Part shown: piece after piece, positions 9,788 through 21,117 of the stretch
How the letters are laid out: the number at the start of each line of letters is the position of its first letter
Numbering within the stretch: position 1 is the first letter of the stretch
Source: Gnetum montanum
Lineage: Eukaryota > Streptophyta > Gnetopsida > Gnetales > Gnetaceae
Assembly: GCA_015680685.1 (NCBI GenBank)
Contig: MNCI01026476.1
Span: forward strand, 528,707 to 592,706
DNA: 64,000 bases
Direction of reading: 5' to 3'
Notes under the pieces: generated by a model
What the model was told of the DNA's origin: nothing
What the model saw: only the letters and a program-made list of their open reading frames with translations
The model's database searches: none
Program-made: the position numbers and the translations under genes

Positions 9788-12300
9788 ATGTCTTCTTCTC
9801 ATGGGAAAAATGACACAAAACTGCCAGTTCCACAAAAGGGCAAAGTGATATATACTCATCAAAATGATTTTGTGCCTAATTTCACCTTCATCCTACATCA
9901 AGATGAGCAACTACAATGGTGTGACATGGAAGGTAGCATTGTATTTCCTCCTGATCAATATGTGCCTAGGATTCTACTTCAAACACTGAAGAAGTTAGGC
10001 ATCTCAAATCTTCAAGAGGAATATGTTGTAAATGGTTATGGCACTTTGGACTACTATCTGAATAAAACATAGCATTGGTAAGATTGACATCAAAAGAGGC
10101 ATCATAAGGATTCAAAAGGAAAATGGTTCACAAATCCATTATTCCTACTAAAAAAGATGATAATGAGGACCCCCTCTCTGAGGGCTCTCAACATGAATAT
10201 TCTCTACCCTTTGTTACTAGTGATGAGGGTGTAACCCTAAATCTATAGTCTACAATCCACAATTTAGGTTCAGGGAAAGATGTTAGTCAAGGCAAGGGTT
10301 CAAACAAGCATCATAATAATGGGAAAATTTATGAATGTTGTTGTGATAACCCAAGGGGAATTGTCAAACATCATGGTGGTGGTAGCCCTCCTCCTTCTTT
10401 GTCCTCTTCAACTACATCTACTTCTTCTTCCTCTTTTGATTCTAAAAGACACTACAGAAGGAATAACAGTGATGGAGGTGAGCATCGAGGTAATAATACT
10501 AATCATCATTCCCATAATAATCAAAGAGGTAATAGAGGACATCATCGATGATAATGAAATAATGATGCTGATGGTGAGCCTTTTTTAGTGACTCAAAGTA
10601 TGCTTAACATCATAGAGGTAGTTACGATTCCAACTAGGCATGTGAAAGATGGTTAGATCAAGTGCTTAGACATGAGAAATATCTTAAGATTTGAGAGAGG
10701 ATGTAACTTTGATTTGCAAAATTATCTACAAGCCTTTCATGATGCCTACGCATTACAAAACATCGAGAATGATTGTTATAAACTTAATCTATTTCCTAGG
10801 ACACTCATTAAGAAAGTCAAAGGCTAGTACCAATCCTTGAAGCTAGAATCCATTCACAGATGGAGTACCATGATAGAACTATTTAATGATAAATATCAGA
10901 CATACTCCAGAATGTCTAACCTAAGAAGGAAAATCCAAGGCTAGAAATAAGAAACACCTGAACCCTTGGATGCTGCCAAGAATAGATACTATTCTCTTTT
11001 ACATCAATGCCCTAGCCATGGTTATTTTTAGAAGGAACAACTCTATCAAATCATATATGAGCTCAAAGAAAAAATCAATAGAAATCTTGGGGTTTATGCC
11101 CAAGAAAGATATCTAAACTAAGAGCTCATCAAATACGTACACCCAAGGAAGATATATGAACTAAGAGCACATCAAATACAAAGACTAATAGAATAGGTAG
11201 CTAAAGAAGAAGATGAGTTGCAAAAAAGAGAAAGTGTAGAAGAATATAATAGGGACCCTTCCATAAGGAAAAGGAAGGTCTGATTCTATGATGAGGAGGA
11301 GTCACCACTTGATAAAGTGGTGAATAGGAAAACCTTACCCATCCAAAAGTCCATTTTTAATATTTTAGCAAAGGTTGACAAATTATGGGGCTCTTTGGCA
11401 TAAAAATTCTAAACTGCTATGAAGATTACTAAAGAATCCAAAGAGAAAAATAGTGATCATAACCATAGGAGGTAGAAAGAAGTTGAACATTCCTACCAAA
11501 GAGGTAAAGGCAAAGCTGCTATAGTGGAAGAAGTTGTGGAGATAGACTCTAATGATGATGTTGGATGTGACATTTGTCAATATGAACTTCCTAAGGGATC
11601 TTGCCTTGTGGTGTCATACTTACAAGAGTCTAGGGTGTATGCATTGAATCCTCAATTAGCATGGATGCAAGAACCCAGATGATTATCTTATCCTCAAGGA
11701 AATCCAAGGCAGTTCCACTAGCAACATCAAGCTTCCTATCCAAATGGAGATCCACCACAACCATATGAACAATATCAATAATGGATCCAACTATGGTCAT
11801 GAGGAATGCCACTACCAAGATAGTAGTATGCTTACAAGTAACCAGATTCATATGGATACTATGTTCAAGAACCCATTTCTCCATGAAGTTCAACAAGCCA
11901 CACCTCATTCCAGCATCACTATTACCCTCTAGAGTACCATTGAACTCATTCATCATCCACTTGAGGGAACAACTCATATCCATAGAATCCGTTACATTCG
12001 TCTGCACACATCTCTCCACCCTCAATTCAATTACCTCTTGTTTCATCCATGTAAGATAAAATTCGTCCATAGCCACAGTAACAAAATGCTACAAGGGTTG
12101 TACATTCACAACCAACCTTCCAACCATGTGGTTTAGATAATCAATCCTTTTTCTGATCCAACTGTCATCCCAAACCCTCATAACCTAATGCAGTTGGTCT
12201 CCCTATATCTCCAACACCATCATCCTCTACATCAAACATATTTGAGTGCTTTTCAAACCAAGAATCACCTTGGATTTGCATTTGATGTTAACTCGCTTTT
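9788..12300 (+). pseudogene. gag: Ty3/gypsy gag of Gy-A1, broken
   Basis: Capsid/nucleocapsid protein. The ATG at 9788 opens 94 codons (MSSSHGKNDTKLPVPQKGK, then LHQDEQLQWCDMEG). A Gly/His/Ser/Asn-rich linker follows at about 10290-10560 (SSSTTSTSSSSF, NNTNHHSHNNQRGN). The capsid core at about 10660-10950 has the retrotransposon-gag pattern LQAFHDAYALQNIE, FPRTLIKKVKG*YQSL and ESIHRWSTMIELFNDKY; both Trp-to-stop changes seen here are CTGG to CTAG. After a charged coiled region comes CDICQYELPKGSC, then a Pro/Gln/Tyr-rich tail. Frameshifts and stops break it throughout. Confidence 0.75.
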
Positions 12301-12389
12301 TTTGATTGGATCAATGTTGGCAATCTTCGCATGAAAAGATCTAACCTAGGAAGTCCTCTCATTTACTTACAGATCTCTATACATGATTC

Positions 12390-12800
12390 ATTCAAGGCTC
12401 TTCCTGATTCTAGTTCTTATGTTAATCTCATCTCCCATGACATGTGCAAAGCCTAGAGCCTACCACCTCTTAAAAAGAGAAAAATCCATTTAGAATTAAC
12501 AACTCAATCAATCACTATTCATATAGGATTAGTGAAGGACATTGTGATCATAGTTTGTGGATGGTCCTATCCTACCAATTTTTTAGTGATCAAGATGGAA
12601 AATTGCAAAGGTAACTTCCCCATCATTATGGGAAGAGCATAGTTAAGCACAATTGATGCATCAATGGATATCAGAAACCTCTTCTTGGAAATCTTCAAGG
12701 AAATGAATTTAGAAGGTTGGAGAAGAAGCATGCTCCATGCATCACATAAAACAATTAATGGGTGCAACTATGTGCAAAATATCTAGTCCATCAAAAGTAC
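12390..12800 (+). pseudogene. Retropepsin domain of Gy-A1
   Basis: Aspartic protease that would cut the gag-pol polyprotein. The active-site region reads PDSSSYVNLISHDM (Asp at 12406), where D-S-G is expected; the essential Gly is Ser (AGT). The later fold element around GRA*LSTIDA is present with a stop in place of Trp. Gy-B and Gy-C show the same D/N-S-S-S. Confidence 0.65.
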
Positions 12801-13029
12801 ATACATTAAAGCATGTAATCAGTGTGCACAAAACACAAATATACAAAGGTGCCTATACATAGCATCCACAAAATAGAAGGGCACCTAGTGGCTGACAACT
12901 AACTCAAATGGTAGCACACTATGCATGGAACCTACTAAGAGCTTGACATGTGCTTATGTCAAATGTATTGATGAACTTGAGCAAGTTCATCACTAACTCT
13001 CCAATGATGAAGATGATGATACCTATTGG

Positions 13030-13990
13030 GGAGAGTTGGAAATCCCTGATAATTTCAAGCAGAAGCTTCTAGAGTTGAAAACTTTGGCAACCAACATGGA
13101 ATATGCATTTTTAAACAATGGTAAGTTTGTTATCGTCAATGCAAATCTTGCTCCTAGACAAAAAGACAAGTTATTACAGGTAGTCAAGAAATGGCCAACT
13201 ACCTTTGCTTGGTCATATCCTGAGCTAACTAAAATTGATTCAAGGATATGCTAGCATTGCATTTACACTAATCCAATCATGAATTCAATAGGGAAGCCGT
13301 AGAGGTGATTGAACCCCAAATTGAAGTAGATCATCAAGGAGGAAATAGAACAAATCCTCAAGGCATGGTTTAGTATCCCATCATGAATAGTGAGTGGGTT
13401 AGCCCACTTGTAATTATGCCAAAAAAAGGTGGTAAGTGGTGGCTTTGCATTGACTTTAGGCTATTGAATATGATAACATTTAAAGATCATTTCCCATTGC
13501 CATTTGTGGACCAAGTGTTGGACACTATCTCTAGGCATTGCTATTATAGCTTCTTGGATGGTTCTAGTAGCTATAACCAAATCCAAATTGTGCTAGAAGA
13601 TTAGGCCAAGACAACATTCAAAAGTTCCTAAGGGACTTTTTCATATTGTAAGATGCCATTTGGTCTATGTAATGCCCCTACAACATTTCCACAGTTGATC
13701 CTTAGTATCTTCCAATAGTAAATTGGTAGCAAGGTAGAAGTGTTCATGGTTGACTTCTCTACCTATGAGGTTACATTTGAGCAAGCCTTGGATCACCTTG
13801 ACAAAGTATTGAAGAGATGTGTTGAAACAAACCTTAGGCTCAACTAGGAAAAAGGCCATTTAATGGTCCAAGAAGGCATAGTATTGGGACATAGAATTAC
13901 TTAGGAAAGGATTGATATAGACCTAGAAAAAATAAGGGTCATCCAAGGAATCACATGCTAGGCAAAGATAGTTAAAGATGTCTGATCATT
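13030..13990 (+). pseudogene. pol: Reverse transcriptase domain of Gy-A1
   Basis: RNA-dependent DNA polymerase. The approach segment reads LETLATNMEYAFLNNGKFV-like sequence, then FAWSYPELTKID. The core, at 13383-13604, has EWVSPLVIMPKKGGKWW, CIDFRLLNMITFKDHFPLPF and a YNQIQ motif. FGLCNAPTTF is followed by the catalytic box VFMVDF at 13743-13757, where the first Asp of the usual F-x-D-D is Val, so it is inactive. Stops interrupt at LED*AKT, Q**IGS, LN*EKGH and IT*ERID, mostly TAG where relatives have Gln or Trp. Confidence 0.85.
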
Positions 13991-14089
13991 TCTTGGACAC
14001 ACTAGCTACTACCAGTGATTCATAGATAATTTCTCTAAGATTGCAAAGCTATTAGTCAAGCTTACAAACAAAGATGCTCCATTCGTCTA

Positions 14090-14690
14090 GACTAAGAAGT
14101 ATGACCATTTATTCCAATAGTTGAAGGAAAAACTTGTAGAAACTCCATTTCTATGGGCACTAGAGTAGTTCAGACCATTCCACATAATGATGAATGCATA
14201 TAATTACAGTTTTGGTATCATGCTTATGTAGTTGGATGATAAGAAATGTTCATATTACATCCACTATGTAAGATGAAGCATTGTGGATGCATAGTTAAAT
14301 TACACCAAAATTGAGAAAGAACTAATGGTAGTGGTGTATGCTCTTGAAAAGTTCAAGCACTATGTGCTTGGATACAAAGTACATATGCACACAGATCATA
14401 GTGTCATCTACTTCCTAATGAATAAGCCAATGGTTAACCTTCGTATCGTATGGTGGCTCATGATCTTATAGAAATTCAATCTCACAATGATAGATCAAAA
14501 AGGTACTAAGAATGTGATTGCTAACTACCTCTCTAAGTTAAGATGGGATAACAAAGAGGAGGAGAGACCACTCTTTGATCAATTTTCATATGAAATCCTC
14601 TTTACAAGAGCAATAAATGAGCAAGTGCCCACAGAAAGGAAATTGTACAAGGCATTCTCACTTTCCTTCTCACTTAGGAGATGCCACAAT
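14090..14690 (+). pseudogene. pol: RNase H domain of Gy-A1
   Basis: Removes RNA from RNA-DNA hybrids. FRPFHIMMNAYNY corresponds to the usual PFxIxTDAS motif; the first catalytic Asp is Asn. KELMVVVYALEKFKHYVLGY and HTDHSVIYFLMNKPM follow, then the connection MIDQKGTKNVIANYLSKLRW (14487-14570), which is well preserved. Three or more TAG stops lie in frame. Confidence 0.8.
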
Positions 14691-14699
14691 GTCTAGAAT

Positions 14700-15930
14700 T
14701 TAGAAGGAAACAAAAATTTATTCATTTGGCAAAGTACTTCATGGAAATCAATGGATACCTCTACAAGGTTTGCACGAATGGCTTGATTCGTTGGTATGTC
14801 CCTGATGCGGATCAACTACGTGTTCTCTAAGATGCTCACAAAGGCCCTTGCAAAGGCCACTATGTAGGGAGATGCATGGCCATAAAAATCCTAATGGAAG
14901 GATACTATTGGCCTATAATCTTTAGGGATGTCCACTAATTTGTCCAATCTTATGAATGCTACCAAAGAGATGGTGGGATGACCACTCAAATGGAGGATCC
15001 TTAACAGTGGATTCAACTACTAGAGCCCTTTGACATATGGGACATAGACTTTATGGGTCCCATCACACCCATGTTCAATAAAAAGGCATATATCATCGTA
15101 GCAATTGACTACTGCACCAAATGGATAGAAGAGGTAATCATTACTGATTGTACATCATCCATTTCTACTAGATCTGTATAACAAAACTTTGTAAATAGGT
15201 TTGGGATGCCACATGAACTAATTTCTGAAAATGGAACTTACTTTATAGGTGCCACCTTTCAAAAACTTATGCAATGCTTCGGGGTTAAACATAAATTAAT
15301 AACACCATATCACCCCCAAGCCAACAGTCAAGTAGAGCTAACTAACAAGGAGATTACAAAGATTCTAACTAGAACCATAAGAAAATATAGGAAAGAATGA
15401 AGCAAAAAACTCAATGATGCCCTTTGGGAATACTTCTCAACATGAAAACTTCCTATTGTCTACTCTCCCTACAAGCTATTTTACAAAAAAATTCCAACAC
15501 TCCTAATTCAATCCAAGCTTTGTACACTCTCAAAAATATATGAGTTAGACCTTGACCTATGTATAACATAAAGAGAAAGATTAATCAACCTGAATGTGCT
15601 AGATGAAAATCGATTAGTGGCCTTACCTTTGAATAAAGTGCACAAGGCATTCAACAAGCAACATCATGATCTTAAAATACAGAAACTAAAACTTCAACTA
15701 GGAGATAAGGTTTTGTATTGGAATCCCACACACGTGCCCCAGAAAAAAAAGTTCCAAAAATTGTGGGAGGAACCGTATATAATTGATCAAGATTTTCCTT
15801 CTAGAGCCATGTTAATCTACAAACCTAAGAGCCCAAATAAAAATTAGTTCATCAACATCCAACAAGTAAAGCTTTTCGATGAGCCCAAGGAAGCCAATGC
15901 AACAAATACCTTAGTAGATGGACATCCACG
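14700..15930 (+). pseudogene. pol: Integrase domain of Gy-A1
   Basis: Would join element cDNA to host DNA. The zinc-binding part has RWYVPDADQL, GHYVGRCMAIKILMEGYYWP and QSYECYQRDG (Cys positions changed to Tyr). The catalytic core has DIDFMGPITPM (first Asp intact), SENGTYFIGATFQKLMQCFG (second Asp is Glu) and NSQVELTNKEI. The C-terminal part has GDKVLYWNPTHVPQ and WEEPYII, a changed GPY/F module. There is no chromodomain. The open segments are 15206-15400 and 15596-15847. Confidence 0.85.
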
Positions 15931-15959
15931 TTCACTTTTTTAGATCTCATCCTTCCAAC

Positions 15960-17717
15960 CTAGTTGTGGGGGAGATGGCCACCCACACTAATCACACACA
16001 TATCTCCTTAGTTTTCACCCTTTTTTCATCTTTTTGTTTTATACATTTTTGTATTACACTTTGTTGATTTTTATCCATTTTCTAGATTTTTATTTTACAA
16101 CATCATTAGTGTGTTTTGTCTTTCTATAATATTTTATATTTTTTTATATACTTTACTTATTTTATTTTATTTTTTTGGGAGACTTTTCACTATTTTGCTA
16201 ATAAAAGTGCTTTATTACTGCAGGACACAATGTCACTATTGTTGTTGCTAATGATGATTTATGCTTAATGCCATGATTTTTCAGTGTATGGTTTCTATTT
16301 TTGAATTCTGACATTTGATAACTATGACATGGTTTTATTTTCATGGAACAGGCAATGAGTCCACATCATCCACCCATCCACAAACTTTATGGTTTTCCTT
16401 ATTTTTGAATTTTAAGGTTCCTTTCATTAAAGAAAATTCTAATAACTTTGTGACCTTGTAGTTTTTAGACTTGGGAAGGATTCAAAGGTTTGTATAGGGT
16501 GTGACTTCAATGGGACTTAATACTCTTTGTACTCCTCTACTTGATTGAGTGCTTGGGTGTTTCTCATAGACTACTTACCATTCCATGTCAACCACTACAT
16601 GAAGTTAAATAAAGTCTTTGCATGGTGTGGTTCTGATTCAAAAAGAAAAAAAGACATAATGGGAATTCAAAGCACACTTCGTAGAAAAATAAACAAGCTA
16701 CAAGCATTGGTTATGGGACTAGAAAGACATGTTACCTATGCCTAAATGTCCCCTCTAACTAAGGCCCTCTCTCACTTCCTACTTCCCTTGTCTTCTCTTT
16801 ATGGAATGGTTATTGTTTTGTGGGAGCACTCTTGTGTCTCGAGGAGGTGGATCAGTCTTGGAGTCATAATGCAAAGTCACCGAAAGAGGCTGGTTTTGGT
16901 CTGGACTAAGGATGGATTTTCTTAGGTCATTTTAAATACAAATTCCACAAGGGACTTCTTATGATCTCAATTCAAGATTCCATCCCACCTTCTTAATCAT
17001 CCATCTATGTTGCCATAACTCACCTCACTACAAGTTTTTGTGTCATGCTCGATGTCTTAGTTTGATATATTGGAATTCTTGGATAGATTCTTTTGGGTTG
17101 GTCCTTAACTTTTCATGACCATTAAATTGATTTTGGAGCCCATGGACTCCTTAGTTGAGGTTATGCAAGGAAAAAAAGGACATGTGCCTGCTATGGTGAG
17201 GACCCACTTACATATCTCTTAGTTTGGATAGTTAAGTCCCTTACCTTAGACACCACTACAATCCTATCTTTGACATATTTCATTGTGTATCCTGCTCTAT
17301 GCTCCTTAAACTCTCGTTAAATTCATTCTCTAAACCATTTTCTTAATTTTTTAATTTTTTGAGCTTCAACATCCTCTTCTAATATTTTCATCATGTTCAT
17401 AACTTTTTAGGCTTCCATTTGACTCCAATTTCACTTTAAAACTCCTTATATTTTCAATGTTTTAGCAAAGTCAACACAAGTCAAAAAAAGTCAATGGTGA
17501 TCTACAACCACATCGACTAGGCTTAGTTGATGTAGCCAACCCCAAAAACTACGCCTAGTCAACACAAGCTAAAAATTCTATATATACTAATGCATACTTT
17601 GCAATTTTTTGTCATTTTCTTCATAACAAGAGGGGAGTTTTTGCCATTTTTCAAAGCCCATAACTTTCCAACCATTTGTCCAAATCACTTCATTCTTTGA
17701 TCCTGTAGCTACTGGAG
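15960..17717 (+). other. Pol-ORF3 spacer of Gy-A1
   Basis: About 1.8 kb recognisable in four copies (also 21985-23700, 41120-42457 and 61340-63144). It begins with a very T-rich tract (about 16010-16210) that ends in TTATTACTGCAG, a candidate splice acceptor at 16223. It includes the conserved short peptide block ending at 16745 and a run of CCTCTAACTAAGGCCCTCTCTCACTTCC. The rest has stops in all frames. Confidence 0.6.
16692..16745 (+). CDS. Conserved short coding-like block in the spacer (copy A1)
   Basis: The frame reads LQALVMGLERHVTYA followed by TAA. The three other copies give LQALVMGLKRHVTHA (22680-22732), LQALVMTLERHVIHA (about 41769-41819) and LQALVMGLERHVTHA (about 62113-62163), each followed directly by a stop. 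Differences between copies include Leu TTG/CTA/CTG, Gly GGA/GGG and Ala GCC/GCT, all synonymous. The upstream part (ATG at 16545 here) is not conserved in frame, so this may be the last part of an exon rather than a complete small gene. Confidence 0.35.
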   Translation, partial: NKLQALVMGLERHVTYA

Positions 17718-18024
17718 GTAAGCTCTTTATCATGGGGGCCACAAACCTTAAGGTTTTTGATGAAATATTTTGACAATTTTTCTAACTTCCCTAAAGGGTT
17801 AATGAATACCATGATATGAAACCATCAAGTTTTTAGAGTTAACCCTTCCAAAATCTTCTAAAATGACTTATTAACATTAAAACACATATAAAATAATAAT
17901 TAAAATTTATTAAATGGGCAATAATCACAACTTAGCCAAGTGTAACTATTGCAAGGAGATAAGATATCCCAATTGTTTCATGTTACACAACAATTGCTAA
18001 CTCGTAGTCATGTTGTGATTATAG
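17718..18024 (+). other. Candidate intron before ORF3 (Gy-A1)
   Basis: The donor GGAG|GTAAGC at 17718 and an acceptor ATTATAG ending at 18024 enclose 307 bases with no coding sense, just upstream of ORF3. Equivalent GT...AG pairs are seen in Gy-A2 (23702-23991) and, with a weaker donor, in Gy-B (42458-42665); Gy-C keeps the donor but has lost the AG. Splicing here would suit a subgenomic message for ORF3. Confidence 0.4.
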
Positions 18025-20881
18025 GTGATGCAAAGACTGAAATGACCACAAGAGGGAGGATCATCATAAACAAGGAAGAAATAGCCTAGAACTAAAAGGG
18101 GCCAACAAGAATAGGCCCAAGATTAGTAAGAAAAAACCCATGTAATGGAACCTCTTCAAGAGGAGCTTGAAGTGGAATCTATTTGATAGATTCCCGAAGA
18201 AGAAGTTGCAACAAAACAATTGTAGCAGGGGAAAGCACTAGGATTCATAACAAGGCTTGAAGTCATATTGACATAATCCTACCTCAACACCATCAGGCCT
18301 TGTGATATCCAACACTTAGCTCTCCAAGAATTGAACTTTGGGCTATTTTTAGAGCATGCTCTAGCAAACATGAAAACACAATTGAAAATCTCTCCCATGT
18401 GGCCAATCATCAGTTTCAGTGGGAAGTGGTATATGGGAGAGATGTACCTCTTCTAGAACAATAAAAGGGTAGACTCCATAGTGAAGGTCAAGAACATCCA
18501 GGTGTCCTACTCAGCTGAAGTTATCAGACAAGTTCTTGGCTTGCCTAATTTTGGAACATAATTAGTAGAGATGTCTACAAAACCTAACCCTAAGGCCAAA
18601 AAGAAGTGGATCCAATGGTGTTATGAGGTTGACTATAAAGAATTCCGTGCACTCATACTAGTAGAACACGTATACTTCAAGATAGCAACTTATCACCTCA
18701 ATCTGAGGCTAAGGCCCAACAAGGTGACTACCTTTTCTACCTGAGCATGCATCCTGCTAAGCAGGAGATTTTTGGTGAACCTTCCACAATTGATTTATTT
18801 AGAGATCAAGAAGTGCTTTAAAGAGAATGAACATGGAAAGAAAACCCTACCATTTCCATGCCTCATCGAAAAACATTGCAAAAGGGCAAGGATTGTCTGC
18901 TATGCAAATGACAAGATCAAGCATTCTCCTATAGCCTCATGATCTGAAATGATGAAGGACAAGACACCTACTATGTCTAAAGAAGAGGAGCAGCAACCAC
19001 CACCTTCACTACCTACTTTAAAAACAACACTAGAGGCCTATATAGCCATTGAGTGCTTACATGAAATCTAAGAAAAACTCTTGTGTGAGGAGTCATGTGT
19101 AAGAATGAGTGGCAAAGATGCATCTATATATCAACTTGTGATGAGTCACATTAATGAGGTGGCTCAGACAATTAGTAAGATGGAAAGAGGTGGAATAATA
19201 TTATTTTCCCAATGAATGAAATTTTCCATGAGATCAAATCCCAATGCCATGAGATGATGGTGTCTCTATCTCAACACCGTTTATTCCTAGAAATCTCTAG
19301 GAATGTCACCTCCTTTTTGATGTGCTTGGAGAAGGGCAAGGATGCAACTGTATTGGTGATGCAACACCAAGGTTAGGAGACTACTACCGAAGTAGTTGTT
19401 GACCAAATCATAGAAGCAGTTAACACACCTATGATGTTTGTACTAGACATATCTACACTTCAAGACATGTAAATGTTTATAAGCATGATTAGTGAAAGAT
19501 TGAATATAGCCTAGCACAAAGATTTGTTGGACTAACTGGTGGAAACTAAGCAACAAATTCCAGATATCTTTGATTTTCTAAATAACATTACTACAACCTA
19601 GTCAAAGTTGTTGGAAGCACAGGAAAAATGCATCATTTTGAAAGAACAACTTGAAATGGCTCAAGCATTAAAGCAACACTTGGCCATGGAAGTTGCCAAA
19701 TTGCATGCCTATTTTGCTGATCCCACACTCCTTAACCTAGCAATAACTATAGATGATGCTTTTTAGTAGCTTTAACAATGATTAAAACAAGCTAAGGAGG
19801 ACATGGTAATGACCATCTTCAACCAGTCCATAGTAAAAGAAAAAATCTACTTAGTTCAAAAAAACCTGGTTCAAATGTGCCAAGAAAATAAATTACTAAC
19901 TATAGGAAATCATCGCTTGTGCAATGTTGATGCACAAAAACAATAGATATAGGAATTCATTCATTAAAAATAGGAGCAACTCACCAGGGTAAACATAGAA
20001 TTAAGGAAATTGGCCATAAAGAATAGTAATCTATCTATGGAGAAAGTCTGAGCCTTACACCAGAAATCTACCATTGAGATTACTACCTAGAAAAATGAGG
20101 CTCTCAAATTTGAAAGAGTTAAGAATTACTATAGAAATTAGGTTGGCCTATAGAAGGAAGTAAATGAGAAGCATATTCAAATGGCTAAGAAAAAGTAAAC
20201 GAGGTCCTCCAACAACTCTAGCAAGAAAAAGAGGTATGGAAGCCCATCATTGATGGAATAGATGCCTATAATAGAGCAAAGATCGACTTAAAGGAGTTGA
20301 AAATTGAAGAAATGAAAAATTATATGGAATTGGCCAATATTTGCTATGAAAGCCTAATGATGTTGATCATTAGATAGTCATGGTAAAACCTCAAAGAGTA
20401 GGTGGCTAGCTCATACTTGCTATACAAGGACAAGTTCAAGCACCATAAGGACACCAAGAAAAAGCTTGAGATGGTAAACACTAAACTCAAAGTTCTAAGG
20501 TCATGATTCACTAATCAATGATTAACTGACAAGAACTTGACTAAGAGAATGAATGATTACTAGGAGCTAAAAGATGTAGTTAGAAAATTTGACATCAAGC
20601 ACAAATAATTCACTACGTAGTTCATCAATGCCAAGTAGTTATTCCCAACAATTCCTTGTCCTTAGGATGTGCCCATTTTAGCCCACATTAAAGAAGCTAC
20701 ATGGATTGTGCATGATCCTAGGAGTGAGGAGAAAATGAAAGCCTTGTTGAATGCTTTTCGCCTCCCACTAGAAGTTGCAGCAATAGTAGAACATCCACAA
20801 CTACCTCAGGCATTACACATGCCTAAAGCTAGTGAAGGGCCTTCAGAGCCTCAAGAACCTTCACCACCTAGGACTATTTGA
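18025..20881 (+). pseudogene. ORF3 of Gy-A1: plant-transposon-type domain plus coiled coil, broken
   Basis: A sense reading frame of about 950 codons between pol and the 3' LTR, with many stops. The N-terminal third (18300-18960) reads LQELNFGLFLEHALA, SPMWPIISFSGKWYMGEMYLF, IQVSYSAEVIRQVLGLPNFG, FKIATYHLNLRLRPNKVTTF and LVNLPQLIYLEIKKCFKENE, then TLPFPCLIEKHCKRARIVCY. This order resembles the 'putative plant transposon protein' domain found in many plant retroelement ORFs (family from memory, not searched). The middle is rich in Glu, Lys, Leu and Gln and looks like a long coiled coil (19600-20640). The C-terminal 70 codons are open from 20669 to the TGA at 20879 and end Pro/Ser-rich. I saw no clear signal peptide or membrane segment, so an envelope role is unlikely. 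Confidence 0.55.
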
Positions 20882-21106
20882 TCTTCTCTACCACCGTCAT
20901 GTCATCAATGGAAGTGTTATCAAAATTTTACAAAGTCATGTCATGGTGTTCAACTTTGTGTCATGAACATCACAATTTTTGTAATGTATTGAACTATACA
21001 CTCAAGCACTCAATTTTGTATAGTTATTTTATTTTATTAAGAGTTAGTCAATAATCCCATACCTTTCCAATTTTGTAAAATAACTCAAGGATGAGTTTTC
21101 ATTTAG

Positions 21107-21117
21107 TCATGGAGGTA
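21107..21117 (+). other. Polypurine tract of Gy-A1
   Basis: TCATGGAGGTA immediately before the 3' LTR. Confidence 0.6.

Noticed and set aside
10280-10588. 102-codon plus-strand ORF rich in Ile, Val and Leu
   Set aside because: It is an alternative frame of the Gly/His/Ser/Asn-rich gag linker; the equivalent at 48355-48675 in Gy-C has the same cause.
11630-12076. 148-codon minus-strand ORF
   Set aside because: It lies antisense to the Pro/Tyr/Gln-rich gag tail of Gy-A1; that repetitive codon use leaves the reverse frame open. Similar shadows occur at 36792-37010 and 49737-50003 in the sister gags.
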